Shown here piece by piece: positions 43,961-52,329 of a DNA stretch of 64,000 nt. The stretch comes from DAOUAT01 sp964551735 (GTDB lineage Bacteria; Chloroflexota; Anaerolineae; CG2-30-64-16), in assembly GCA_964551735.1 (NCBI GenBank), contig CAZKEF010000013.1, positions 80,816 to 144,815 of the forward strand, in the 5' to 3' direction. Under the pieces are notes generated by a model. It worked only from the letters and a program-made list of their open reading frames with translations, searched no databases and had not been told where the DNA came from. Position numbers and translations under genes: made by a program. Each line of letters begins with the position of its first letter. The first letter of the stretch is position 1.

Positions 43961-45280
43961 ATGAGCATCTATGCGAGTCTACGTGGTTTTTTTGCCCGGC
44001 TGTGGGGCAGGGGTGACAACCGGGGCCAAGCCCCGGCCGCGACGGCCGCATCGCCTGAGCCGCGCCCCGCGGTAAACGATGCCCAGGCTTACGGTGTTGC
44101 CATCGAGCCCGCGGACGTTGCGCCCGGCGGGTGGTATTGGCAAGCCGTGCGCGTCCATCACCTGACCCCTGAAGAAAACAACGGGAACCATCATATCTTT
44201 GTTGACCTGCGCGACCTGGAACTGGATAGCAGCAACCCGCTGGGTGGCCGCGTTCAGGGCGCGCGCGTACGTGTGACGTGGGACGGGGGCGAACAGATCG
44301 CCACGGTGGACAAGCCGCTGAGCGAGCCAGGAACCAACGTGCCCATGTGGCGCTGGCAGGTGTGCACGCTCCAGGCGTTGGGCCTCCCAGGGGCCGAATT
44401 GCCTTCCGACCGGGTGACAGGCCTGCAGACCGGTCACCCCGAGGAGGCACCCGGCAACACCCTGTTCCATCATTCGTTTGAAATCGTTTACCTCAAGGTG
44501 CAAGCGCCCACGGTCATCTATCGCGACAGCATCATCTATGGCACGTTGCGCCGCGGCGCAGGGCGCACAGCTCAACTTCTGCGCGAAGATATGATTGTCG
44601 CCGAACAGTTCGTCAGCACCGATGAAGCATTCCGCTTTGCTGACCTGGGGGCAGGCGAGTATGTCTTGGCCGTGGCCGGGACCACGTTTCGATCGGCTCC
44701 GGTGCGCGTTACCGGCCGCGATCAGGCCCAACGCGACCTGCAGCTGATGTTGGCCGAAAGCCAGGTGTCGGGCTCGGTGCGCCAGGGCGCAGGCCGCACG
44801 GTGCGGCTGCTGCGGGACGGGGTCGAAGTCGCCAGCCAGATCGTAGCAGAAGATGAGCGATATCAGTTCTGCGGTTTGACTGAGGGCAGCTATCAAGTCA
44901 CAGTGGCTGATGCAGATGTGATGTCTTCGGTGCTGACCCTGGATGGGGTCAACGCCGCGGTGGCCGATCTGTTTGCACCTGCCCAAGGAAAGCTTATCGG
45001 TCACTACGTCCTATTCGGACCGGCCGGCCAACCGGAAACGTTAGCCAATCTGGTCCTGGCTGAGGATTTCCTGCTGGCGTTCAAGCCGTCCTTCGGCTTC
45101 TCGCCGGCCGAGGCCGCAGGCGCCAGCATGGTGACGTTGATCGCCGGCCCGGACGCGGTGTCACCTGAGATAGAGGCAGAGCTTACGGCCGGCGGTGCGT
45201 TGGTGCAACGCATCGCCGGGACGGTCGAGGAGGTGGCTACCGGGTTGGCCGAGCGCATCACGCGCGGACAGGCATTCTGA
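43961..45280 (+). CDS. Leaderless beta-repeat protein sharing the CWB2-like C-terminal domain
   Basis: The 439-residue product has no signal peptide (MSIYASLRGFFARLWG). The N-terminal domain (about 35-185) is of unknown type, with WYWQAVRVHHLTPEENNGNH and RVRVTWDGGEQIATVDKP and a beta-rich pattern. Two beta-sandwich repeats follow, each opening with G[TS][LV]RxGAGRTxxLLR and closing with FxxLxxGxYxLxVA. The C-terminal domain (about 340-439) contains VTLIAGPDAVSPEIEAEL and VQRIAGT, which resemble cell-wall-binding repeat 2. It forms an operon with the glycosidase-like gene 4 bases upstream. It may be a non-catalytic partner. Confidence 0.75.
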   Translation: MSIYASLRGFFARLWGRGDNRGQAPAATAASPEPRPAVNDAQAYGVAIEPADVAPGGWYWQAVRVHHLTPEENNGNHHIFVDLRDLELDSSNPLGGRVQGARVRVTWDGGEQIATVDKPLSEPGTNVPMWRWQVCTLQALGLPGAELPSDRVTGLQTGHPEEAPGNTLFHHSFEIVYLKVQAPTVIYRDSIIYGTLRRGAGRTAQLLREDMIVAEQFVSTDEAFRFADLGAGEYVLAVAGTTFRSAPVRVTGRDQAQRDLQLMLAESQVSGSVRQGAGRTVRLLRDGVEVASQIVAEDERYQFCGLTEGSYQVTVADADVMSSVLTLDGVNAAVADLFAPAQGKLIGHYVLFGPAGQPETLANLVLAEDFLLAFKPSFGFSPAEAAGASMVTLIAGPDAVSPEIEAELTAGGALVQRIAGTVEEVATGLAERITRGQAF

Positions 45281-45311
45281 AAGCCGACCGGTGTGGATTG
45301 CGGTGCCTGAC

Positions 45312-45343
45312 AAAAAATCGGGGAGCGGCGCTGCCGCTCCCCG
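45312..45343 (-). terminator. Rho-independent terminator of the zinc-ribbon gene
   Basis: A perfect 11-bp stem, CGGGGAGCGGC (45319-45329) with GCCGCTCCCCG (45333-45343), with a 3-base loop. On the minus strand it is followed by ATTTTTT (T-tract 45312-45317). It lies 9 bases beyond the stop of the minus-strand gene and may also slow the + strand operon ending at 45280. Confidence 0.85.
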
Positions 45344-45351
45344 GTTGTGCG

Positions 45352-45876
45352 TCAATGAGTGCTCACGGCCACCGGCTCCGTCACAGACGTCACCGGTTGC
45401 GCATGATGGCCGTTGCCGGCCGATTTCGCTTCACTCACGGCTGTGGCGCAGAAGGGGCAAATGACCCAGCTAAGCTCCAACGGCTTGCCACATGAGAAGC
45501 ACGTACGGCGGAGCTCGGCCCGGCACTGCGGGCAGACCAGCCAATCGGATTCGGTGACCATCTGACAGGAAGGGCACGCACGGCGGGCGGTGATATCGCG
45601 CAGCAGCGCTTCTTCCTCTAACTGCCGGTCATACACCTCAGCGATCGTCTCTTTTGGACGCAGCAACAGATAGAGCAGCAGCCCGATGGGGCCAAGGCCT
45701 AAGACCAGCAGAGTGGCCAGCAACCAAGCGAAGATATCGCGGGTGCGCGCGCGGATATCACGGAACGTCCAGATCGCCAGGCTGATCCAAAACGCCACAG
45801 TGAGCGCGGTCAGCACGGCCACAGTGACTTCCAACACCACACCGATTTGATTCAATAGTTCAGGCGGAAATTGCAT
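45352..45876 (-). CDS. Double zinc-ribbon membrane protein
   Basis: The 174-residue product starts at the ATG at 45876 after AAGGGGAT. Two hydrophobic helices (about 10-35 and 45-70) precede four C-x2-C knuckles (CPSC, CPQC, CFSC, CPFC) that form a double zinc ribbon. Such small proteins are common and of uncertain role. The 84-base leader region contains a strong hairpin, and a well-matched promoter lies at 45973-46001. An alternative start at 45939 would place coding sequence in the hairpin and is rejected. Confidence 0.75.
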   Translation of the reverse strand: MQFPPELLNQIGVVLEVTVAVLTALTVAFWISLAIWTFRDIRARTRDIFAWLLATLLVLGLGPIGLLLYLLLRPKETIAEVYDRQLEEEALLRDITARRACPSCQMVTESDWLVCPQCRAELRRTCFSCGKPLELSWVICPFCATAVSEAKSAGNGHHAQPVTSVTEPVAVSTH

Positions 45877-45898
45877 ATTCTCAGATCCCCTTGAAATA

Positions 45899-45947
45899 GC
45901 CGGCTGACAAACCGGTCTCACCTGCGAGGCCTGGTCCATCAGCCGGC
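45899..45947 (-). promoter_or_regulatory. Structured leader of the zinc-ribbon gene
   Basis: Perfect 9-bp outer arms GCCGGCTGA (45899-45907) and TCAGCCGGC (45939-45947) enclose a 31-base interior with a further GGTCTC/GAGGCC pairing. It ends about 23 bases upstream of the start codon, near the ribosome-binding site. Confidence 0.5.
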
Positions 45948-45972
45948 GGTCGTTCCTTGTTTCAAGAAAGCT

Positions 45973-46001
45973 ATCATAACATATGGCGCAGCTTTCAGCA
46001 A
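45973..46001 (-). promoter_or_regulatory. Promoter of the zinc-ribbon gene
   Basis: Minus strand: TTGCTG (45996-46001), 17 bases, TATGAT (45973-45978). Confidence 0.55.
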
Positions 46002-46031
46002 AAGCGCGGCCGGCACGCGGCAGCTAGGCAT

Positions 46032-46060
46032 TTGGCCAAACGGCCCTTGGTGGGTATAAT
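46032..46060 (+). promoter_or_regulatory. Promoter of the translin-family gene
   Basis: TTGGCC (46032-46037), exactly 17 bases, then a perfect TATAAT (46055-46060). Because transcription would start near 46067, it rules out longer upstream starts for the translin-like gene. Confidence 0.65.
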
Positions 46061-46109
46061 CTTTTGTCGAGGCCGAACTTGGCTCAGTATCCTTGGTAGG
46101 AGCACGATT

Positions 46110-46742
46110 TTGCCAGAACTTGCACAGATCATCGAGGACATCCGCACCGAGTTCACCGCCAAGAACCAGGTGCGCGATGTGACATTGAACCGCAGCCGTG
46201 AGCTGATCCGCTTTTGCGCGCTCAGCATCCGCGCCATCCACCGGCATGAATGGGACGAAGCGGAGCGCTTGCTTGCCACCGCGCGGCAGGCCGCGGTTGT
46301 GATGAGCGAGGACCTGACAAGATATCGCGACCTGTACGATGCGGGCTACACCCAGGACGCATTAAAGGAGCTGGTGGAAGCCCATATCTTGCATGCTTTT
46401 GTGCGCGGCGGTGACTTGCCGTCACCGGCCGAGCTCGGGGTGCCTGCTGCATCCTACCTCAACGGCCTGGCCGAAGCGGCCAGCGAGCTGCGCCGTTTCA
46501 CGCTGGACCTGATCCGCCTGGGGGAGTCCTCGGCGGCCGAGCCCTACCTAGCCATGATAGATGAGGTCTACAGCCACCTGGTCACCATTGATTTCCCGGA
46601 CGCGCTCACTGGCGGCCTGCGGCGCACCACCGATGTGCTGCGGGGGGTGCTGGAGCGCACCCGCGGCGACCTAACTGTCGCTGTGCGCCAGGAAGAATTA
46701 GAAGCCGCGCTGCAAGCCTTCGAACGGCAGAACACTCGATGA
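46110..46742 (+). CDS. Translin-family protein
   Basis: This is an all-helical protein of about 210 residues. Translin-type features: the N-terminal long helix (ELAQIIEDIRTEFTAKNQVR), basic R-x-x-x-R faces (LNRSRELIRFCALSIRAIHR), the YLNGLAEAASELRR helix with the expected small/acidic pattern, and a C-terminal GGLRRTTDVLRGVLERTRGDL. Translins bind single-stranded nucleic acid and, with TRAX, cleave RNA in eukaryotes; bacterial members are little studied. The start is TTG at 46110 with AGGAG seven bases upstream, fixed by the promoter at 46032-46060. No TRAX-like partner is seen nearby. Confidence 0.75.
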   Translation: MPELAQIIEDIRTEFTAKNQVRDVTLNRSRELIRFCALSIRAIHRHEWDEAERLLATARQAAVVMSEDLTRYRDLYDAGYTQDALKELVEAHILHAFVRGGDLPSPAELGVPAASYLNGLAEAASELRRFTLDLIRLGESSAAEPYLAMIDEVYSHLVTIDFPDALTGGLRRTTDVLRGVLERTRGDLTVAVRQEELEAALQAFERQNTR

Positions 46743-46787
46743 AAGTAAGGGGCGAGCATCATCTCGCCTCGTCATGATACGACTTTG

Positions 46788-47561
46788 ATGAAACTGAAGC
46801 GATCCGATCTTAACCGTGTAACTACTCGCACCCCCATCGTGTTTGTGATGGCGCTGATCTTGTTGACCGCGCTGGCCGGCACCGTGTGGGCAGCGTGGGG
46901 CCCGGTGTTGACGCGGGCACCCGGCCTGGCCATCTTTGGGCGCGTTGAAGCCACGGCCACACCCACCCGAACCCCACGGCCGCAGACCCCGGTTCCTACT
47001 CCCGTGCCGGTCAGGTTGGATATTGTCCTTCCGACAGCGACGCCGCAACCTATCGCAACCCCGCAGCCCGTCATCACGCCCGAGCCGATGCCGGCAGTCC
47101 TGGCGGAGATCGTCGCACGCTACGGCATGGACCCGGAACGGCGTTTCATCGTCGTTAACCTTGCGACGCAAAAGATGACAACCTGGGATCCGAACGCCGA
47201 TCTGCGCCTGCGCGAGATGCCGGTGAGCACCGGCGATGAGACGCGCGGCTATCGCACCCTGGCCTGGTACGGGCTGGTGGGCGATTATTGGGGCACCTTC
47301 AGCTCGTTCGGCGTCTACGCCGATGAAGGCTGGTACCTGTTCGAAGATGCGGGCAGCATTCTGATCCACGGCGCGCCGTATAAACTGGCCAACGGTCAGA
47401 AGGTTTATGAAGACATAGATGCGCTGGGCGCCTACCCCGCATCGCGCGGCTGCATCCGTCTCGCACCGGAAGATGCGCACTGGTTCACCGAGTGGCAGCC
47501 GCAGGGCGTGCCCATTGTGATCTTACCCCGGGACTGGAGTGAGCGCACAGGGGGCGATTGA
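46788..47561 (+). CDS. L,D-transpeptidase (YkuD/ErfK type)
   Basis: The 257-residue product has an N-terminal membrane segment (about 17-38) and a PT-rich linker (about 55-102), then a YkuD domain with the catalytic signature His194 in ILIHGAPY and Cys222/Arg224 in SRGCIRL. These enzymes form 3-3 cross-links in peptidoglycan or attach proteins to it, and resist most beta-lactams. Together with the class A PBP and M23 peptidase it supports a real peptidoglycan layer. The ATG at 46788 directly follows an in-frame TTG. The stop is 12 bases before the YfhO-like start. Confidence 0.92.
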   Translation: MKLKRSDLNRVTTRTPIVFVMALILLTALAGTVWAAWGPVLTRAPGLAIFGRVEATATPTRTPRPQTPVPTPVPVRLDIVLPTATPQPIATPQPVITPEPMPAVLAEIVARYGMDPERRFIVVNLATQKMTTWDPNADLRLREMPVSTGDETRGYRTLAWYGLVGDYWGTFSSFGVYADEGWYLFEDAGSILIHGAPYKLANGQKVYEDIDALGAYPASRGCIRLAPEDAHWFTEWQPQGVPIVILPRDWSERTGGD

Positions 47562-47572
47562 GAGGCCCGCCC

Positions 47573-49681
47573 ATGAACGCTCCCCTCAAGAAGTCGCCTA
47601 AGAAAAAAACGATTTTCAAACAGCCGGTCTTTTGGGCTGCTATGGTATTGATCGGCCTGCCGCTGGCGCTCTTCTGGCCGGTCTGGTGGCCAGATGCCAG
47701 CATACGCCAGGCCTTTGCCTACGGCGACTTCGTCGAGCAGTACTACCCCATGCGGGCATTCGTCGCTAGCGAGTGGCGCCAAGGCCGACTCCCACTCTGG
47801 GATCCCTATACCTACGCCGGTACGCCCGCGGCCGCGGCCAGCCTCTTTGCCGCGTTCTATCCCTTCAACGCCTGGTTGGCGCTGTTCCCACATCCATTCC
47901 CCTTCATTGCGTTGGAACTGGAGGCGCTCCTGCACCTGGGCCTGGCGGGCGTTTTCACCATGCTGTTGGTGCGCGGGTGGACGGGTCGTACGGCCGCCGG
48001 GCTGCTTGCCGGCGCCGCTTTCAGCCTGGGCGGCTACCTGACCTCGTATCCGGTGCTGCAACTGGGCATCTTAGAGACCGCGACCTGGCTCCCCGCCGGC
48101 CTTTGGCTGTTGGATAGCGGCCTGGCGCGGCGGGATCTGCGCCGGATCGGAATGGCCGGTCTGGCTTTCGCGTGCGCCCTGCTGGCCGGCCATCCGCAGA
48201 CATTTCTTTACATCGGCTACGTCACGGCTGGCTATGCTCTCTTCCGGGCGTGGCGGCTGCGGCTGCCGTGGCGCTTCGTCGGCGCGGCGGCCTTGGTGCT
48301 GATCCTCGTCACCGTTGGCATCGGCGCAGTGCAATGGCTGCCCAGCCTGGAGCTGGCGCAGCTCTCTCCCCGGGCGAGCCTGAGCTATGCGGAGGTGTCG
48401 AACGGCTTCACGCTTCCCGAATTATGGGGGTTGCTGCGACCCAACCTGGGCGAGTGGTCACCGTTGTATGTGGGCTGGGCGCCGTTGGGATTTGCCGCGG
48501 CTGCGCTGATCCTGTCCGCGCTGCCCGGCGGCCGTCAGCTTCGGCAAGCAGGCCGCGCGATGGGCCGGGCCGATGTCTGGTTCTGGCTGGGGGTAGCAGT
48601 CGTGGCGTTGCTACTCGCCTTGGGCGACAACGGCTTCCTGTATCCGCTGGCGCATAGCACTGTTCCTGGCTTCGCTATGTTCCGCAACCAGGAGCGTGCC
48701 GCCTTCCTGGTCAGTTTTGCGCTCTCGCTGCTGGCCGGCTATGGGTTGACCGCCCTGCTTAACAGTCGACGTTGGTCGCGACCGGTCGTTTGGGGCGGCC
48801 TGGCCCTGCTGGGGGCTCTGATCTTCGCCGATCTCTACCGGTCCAATCATGGGCTCGTATTAGCGCCGGTAGCAGACGAAGGTTACTTCCCGCGCACCGC
48901 AATCGTGCAACATCTGCAGGGCACGGGGACGGCCGATTGGCGCACCAGCAGCGAGGGATTGCTGCCTGGTGACGGGAATGCCGGCCACGTGTTTCACATT
49001 CGCGACGTCACTGGCAACAGCCCACTGCACCTGGCGGATTACGACCGCTTCCTGGCCGAAGTACCGGAACCCCGTTTCTGGCAACTGCTGAATGTGCAGC
49101 ACCTGCTCACCCTGCGCCAACTGGATCACGGCGCGCTGGCGCCGGTTCTGGCCGACGATGACCGCCGACTGTACCAGGTGTTCGTAGCCGCGCAACCTGC
49201 GTGGATCACCCACGATTATCGCCTGGCCGCCGAGGCGCCGGGGGCGCGAGCTGCCACCGCCGACCCGGTCCTTGATCCCATGGTCACCACCGTGGTCGAG
49301 GAGTTACCGGATCCCTTGCCTGCGCCCGCAACAGGCCCTGAAGGGGCCCACTTGGTCCACTTCGAGCCTCAGCACATCATCGTAGAAGCTGAGCTGAACT
49401 CACCTGGCATCCTAATCAGCAGCGAGGTGTTCTATCCAGGTTGGGTGGCGCGGGTCAACGGCCACCGGGTGCCCACGCTGCGCGCGTACGGCCTGTTGCG
49501 GGCAGTGGCGCTGCCTGCCGGCCGCTGGCAGGTCGAGTGGCGCTATGAGTCATTGCCGGCGCGTATTGGACTGGGAATCAGCCTGGCAACGCTTATCGTA
49601 GTCGTGATTTTGCTTCGACGCCCGCATGGCAGCCACCTGAAACCTATGAAGGCAATATCCAATGACGACAACCCACACTGA
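47573..49681 (+). CDS. YfhO-like polytopic membrane protein
   Basis: The 702-residue product has a Lys-rich N terminus and about 12 hydrophobic helices in the first 430 residues, with the family-typical first loop containing the GDFVEQYYPMRAF and LPLWDPYTYAG patterns (Asp and Tyr/Trp residues near the first loop). The last 270 residues are an extracytoplasmic domain ending in a final helix. YfhO proteins are GT-C-like glycosyltransferases that modify teichoic acids or glycolipids in Firmicutes; the role here is inferred. The ATG at 47573 has GAGAGG upstream. It overlaps the next gene by 20 bases. Confidence 0.82.
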   Translation: MNAPLKKSPKKKTIFKQPVFWAAMVLIGLPLALFWPVWWPDASIRQAFAYGDFVEQYYPMRAFVASEWRQGRLPLWDPYTYAGTPAAAASLFAAFYPFNAWLALFPHPFPFIALELEALLHLGLAGVFTMLLVRGWTGRTAAGLLAGAAFSLGGYLTSYPVLQLGILETATWLPAGLWLLDSGLARRDLRRIGMAGLAFACALLAGHPQTFLYIGYVTAGYALFRAWRLRLPWRFVGAAALVLILVTVGIGAVQWLPSLELAQLSPRASLSYAEVSNGFTLPELWGLLRPNLGEWSPLYVGWAPLGFAAAALILSALPGGRQLRQAGRAMGRADVWFWLGVAVVALLLALGDNGFLYPLAHSTVPGFAMFRNQERAAFLVSFALSLLAGYGLTALLNSRRWSRPVVWGGLALLGALIFADLYRSNHGLVLAPVADEGYFPRTAIVQHLQGTGTADWRTSSEGLLPGDGNAGHVFHIRDVTGNSPLHLADYDRFLAEVPEPRFWQLLNVQHLLTLRQLDHGALAPVLADDDRRLYQVFVAAQPAWITHDYRLAAEAPGARAATADPVLDPMVTTVVEELPDPLPAPATGPEGAHLVHFEPQHIIVEAELNSPGILISSEVFYPGWVARVNGHRVPTLRAYGLLRAVALPAGRWQVEWRYESLPARIGLGISLATLIVVVILLRRPHGSHLKPMKAISNDDNPH

Positions 49682-50891
49682 TTTCGCGCGTCGGATCAGC
49701 CGCCGCGCATTACTGCGTGCCTTGAGCGCGCTGGGCGTTGGTGCGCTTGCTGCGGCCTGTCGGCCAGGACCCCCGAGCCCGACGCCGACGCCGACCCGCA
49801 CCCCGCGGCTCTTGACACCGACTTTGACCGGTACGCCAACTGCTTCCGCAACTTTGCCGCCTGCCTCGGCCACGAGTACGGCCACCGCGACGTTCCTGCC
49901 GGAACCGACACTCCCGCCCACAGCCACGCCCACACCGCCCGCGACGCCCTTCCCGCCCGGCCCGCCCACAAAGCTGGGACTTTTCGTCACGCGCAACGAT
50001 CCCCGCGTCTTCGATCTGCTGCGCACCGGCAACGTGACGCTGGTGAAAACCATGGAGTACGATCCCAACTTTGCGGCCGAGATCAAGCAAGTCTCCCCGA
50101 ACACGCTACTGGTAGGCCGCATTGACCTCGAACAGGTTGACCTATCAGGTATGGACGATCCAAAGGCGGCCGCCCAAGCGTTTGCTGACCGTCTGGTGCC
50201 TATCGCTACTGAACCGCGACGGCTGGCCGCGTTTGACGGTTGGGAGTCATTCAACGAGCCAGTGGCATCTGACGAGCAACAGATGATGCGTCTGGCCGAA
50301 TTCGAGGCGCAGCGCACTCGGCTGCTGGCAGCAGCTGGCGTCCGGTCAGTGATCGGCAACTTCAGCACCGGCCTGCCGCCCCTGGAGTGGTGGCCGCTGT
50401 TTCGACCCGCGCTGGAGGCTGCCATCCAACATCAGGGCTACCTGGGGCTCCACGAGTACTCGGCGCCCACTATGCAGTACGGCACGTCACAGGATCTACT
50501 GAGCTGGGGCACCGACCCCACGTTGGAAGGCTGGTTGACCCTGCGCTACCGCAAGGTCTATCGCGGCTACCTGGAGCCCAACAACCTGATGCTGCCTCTC
50601 CTGCTGACCGAAGTGGGCATTGATGGCTATATCGGCGAGCGACCGGGGCCGGTCGGCAAGGGATGGCTGGACTTCGCAAGTTACTGGGCCGAGTTGGGCA
50701 TGGGAACCGATGCGCCGGGCAACTACATGGAATTTCTGGCCTGGTATGATGCGCAGCTACAACAGGATCCGTATGTGTTGGGCGCTGCGATCTTCGCGGC
50801 CGGCGCATCGCCCGGCTGGGAAACCTACGAAGTCCTGGACGCGGTGTTCCCATTCCTGAAGCAGTACCTCAGCGTCCATCCCGTGCGCTGA
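49662..50891 (+). CDS. Tat/lipoprotein with clan GH-A glycosidase-like domain
   Basis: The 409-residue product has a twin-arginine signal (SRRALLRALSALG) ending in a lipobox AAAC (Cys33), so it is probably a Tat-exported lipoprotein. A long PT-rich linker (about 36-103) follows. The catalytic-like domain shows WESFNEP (acid/base candidate Glu199), HEY at 264-266 and LLTEVGID (nucleophile candidate Glu317), the spacing of GH5/GH39-type TIM barrels. It is a distant relative of the two leaderless glycosidase-like proteins in this window. It overlaps the YfhO-like gene by 20 bases, indicating coupling. Confidence 0.8.
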   Translation: MTTTHTDFARRISRRALLRALSALGVGALAAACRPGPPSPTPTPTRTPRLLTPTLTGTPTASATLPPASATSTATATFLPEPTLPPTATPTPPATPFPPGPPTKLGLFVTRNDPRVFDLLRTGNVTLVKTMEYDPNFAAEIKQVSPNTLLVGRIDLEQVDLSGMDDPKAAAQAFADRLVPIATEPRRLAAFDGWESFNEPVASDEQQMMRLAEFEAQRTRLLAAAGVRSVIGNFSTGLPPLEWWPLFRPALEAAIQHQGYLGLHEYSAPTMQYGTSQDLLSWGTDPTLEGWLTLRYRKVYRGYLEPNNLMLPLLLTEVGIDGYIGERPGPVGKGWLDFASYWAELGMGTDAPGNYMEFLAWYDAQLQQDPYVLGAAIFAAGASPGWETYEVLDAVFPFLKQYLSVHPVR

Positions 50892-50898
50892 GACGCTT

Positions 50899-50927
50899 TA
50901 GACATTCGCCGCAGGATACGCTATAAT
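50899..50927 (+). promoter_or_regulatory. Promoter of hisS
   Basis: -35 TAGACA (50899-50904), exactly 17 bases, then a perfect -10 TATAAT (50922-50927). Confidence 0.65.
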
Positions 50928-50986
50928 CTTCCCTATCCAATTTCGTCCGGCCGCCGTGCGCGGATCCGGGCGCGTCGGGAGGACAC

Positions 50987-52243
50987 GTGTACCAGGCCCC
51001 ACGCGGCACCCAAGATATTTTGCCTGCTGACCGTCCTTTTTGGCGTCATGTTACCGAACAGATGCACGCCACCGCGGCCTTGTTCGGGCTTCAGCAGATC
51101 GATCCCCCCATCTTCGAGGAGACCGGGCTCTTTGTGCGTAGCGTCGGTGAGGGCACCGATATTGTGGACAAGGAGATGTACTCCTTCCAGGACAAAGGCG
51201 GCGCCGAGATCACCCTCCGGCCTGAGTTCACCGCGGGCATCATGCGAGCCTACATCGAACACGGCATGCACGTCCTGCCACAGCCGGTAAAGCTGTACAC
51301 CATCGGCCCGATCTTTCGGTACGAGCGGCCTCAAGCAGGGCGCTTTCGCCAGCACCACCAATTCAACATCGAGATGTTGGGGGAAATGGATCCTGCGGTT
51401 GACGTAGAAGTGATGTCGGTGGCTTGGACGCTGCTGACGCGGCTCGGCTATCGCGGCCTGCACTTTCAACTCAATTCCACCGGCTGCCCGCAGTGCCGGC
51501 CGGCCTACCGCCAGGCGCTCATTGACTACTTCAAGGCTTACGAGGATCGCCTCAACGATATTGACCAACGACGGTTGGCCATTAACCCTCTCCGCCTGCT
51601 CGATTCCAAAGAAGAGGCCGCGCAACCGCTGCTAAATGCCGCGCCTCACAGCGCCGACTATCTGTGCGACGAGTGCCGGACGCACCTGGCGGCCCTGCGC
51701 ATCTACCTTGACACCCTCAATATGCCCCACACCATCAACTTCCGCCTGGTGCGCGGCCTGGACTATTACACCAAGACTGTGTTTGAGGTCTGGGCCGAGG
51801 GCATCGGCGCGCAGGCGGCGGTATGCGGCGGTGGCCGCTACGATGGGCTGATCCAGGCGCTGGGCGGCCCCCCCACCCCCGGCATTGGCTTCGGCATGGG
51901 CATAGAGCGCGTGATCGCCAGCCTGAAAGCGCAGGACTTGCGGCCGCCAGCCCTGCCGGCTCCGCGCGTTCAGGTATCGCCCCTGGGCGAGGCGGCCCGC
52001 CTGCCGGCGCTCCGCTTGACAACCGAACTGCGCGAGCGCGGCATCGGCGCGTTGTTGGCTTTCGGCGGCCGTAGCCTCAAGTCACAGCTCAAGAACGCCA
52101 ATAAGGCCGGGGTCACCTATACGCTGATCTTGGGAGATAACGAATTGGCCCAAGGTGTTGTCGTGGTGCGCAATATGGCCACCAGCCAACAAGAAACCAT
52201 CAGCCTGGACAGTGTTATAGATTGGCTACAAGCAAAGACATGA
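50987..52243 (+). CDS. hisS: Histidyl-tRNA synthetase
   Basis: The 418-residue class II synthetase charges tRNA-His. Motifs: APRGTQDILP at the N terminus, motif 1 region LRPEFTAGIMRAYIEHGM, motif 2 FRYERPQAGRFRQHHQFNIE, the histidine A-box LVRGLDYYTKTVFE, and motif 3 GFGMGIERV, followed by an anticodon-binding domain. It starts at GTG with GGAGG five bases upstream. It has its own promoter. Confidence 0.97.
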   Translation: MYQAPRGTQDILPADRPFWRHVTEQMHATAALFGLQQIDPPIFEETGLFVRSVGEGTDIVDKEMYSFQDKGGAEITLRPEFTAGIMRAYIEHGMHVLPQPVKLYTIGPIFRYERPQAGRFRQHHQFNIEMLGEMDPAVDVEVMSVAWTLLTRLGYRGLHFQLNSTGCPQCRPAYRQALIDYFKAYEDRLNDIDQRRLAINPLRLLDSKEEAAQPLLNAAPHSADYLCDECRTHLAALRIYLDTLNMPHTINFRLVRGLDYYTKTVFEVWAEGIGAQAAVCGGGRYDGLIQALGGPPTPGIGFGMGIERVIASLKAQDLRPPALPAPRVQVSPLGEAARLPALRLTTELRERGIGALLAFGGRSLKSQLKNANKAGVTYTLILGDNELAQGVVVVRNMATSQQETISLDSVIDWLQAKT

Positions 52244-52329
52244 TGTGATTGATGATCGTGTAATACGTAACAAGCAAGCACCAGGCGTCGGTGCTCATGT
52301 AACACACCCTGTTTGAACCGGAGGCACAC

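Noticed and set aside
45899..45947. T-box riboswitch upstream of the zinc-ribbon gene
   Set aside because: GCAGGTGAGACCGG only loosely resembles the T-box consensus, there is no specifier stem, and the gene is not tRNA-related.
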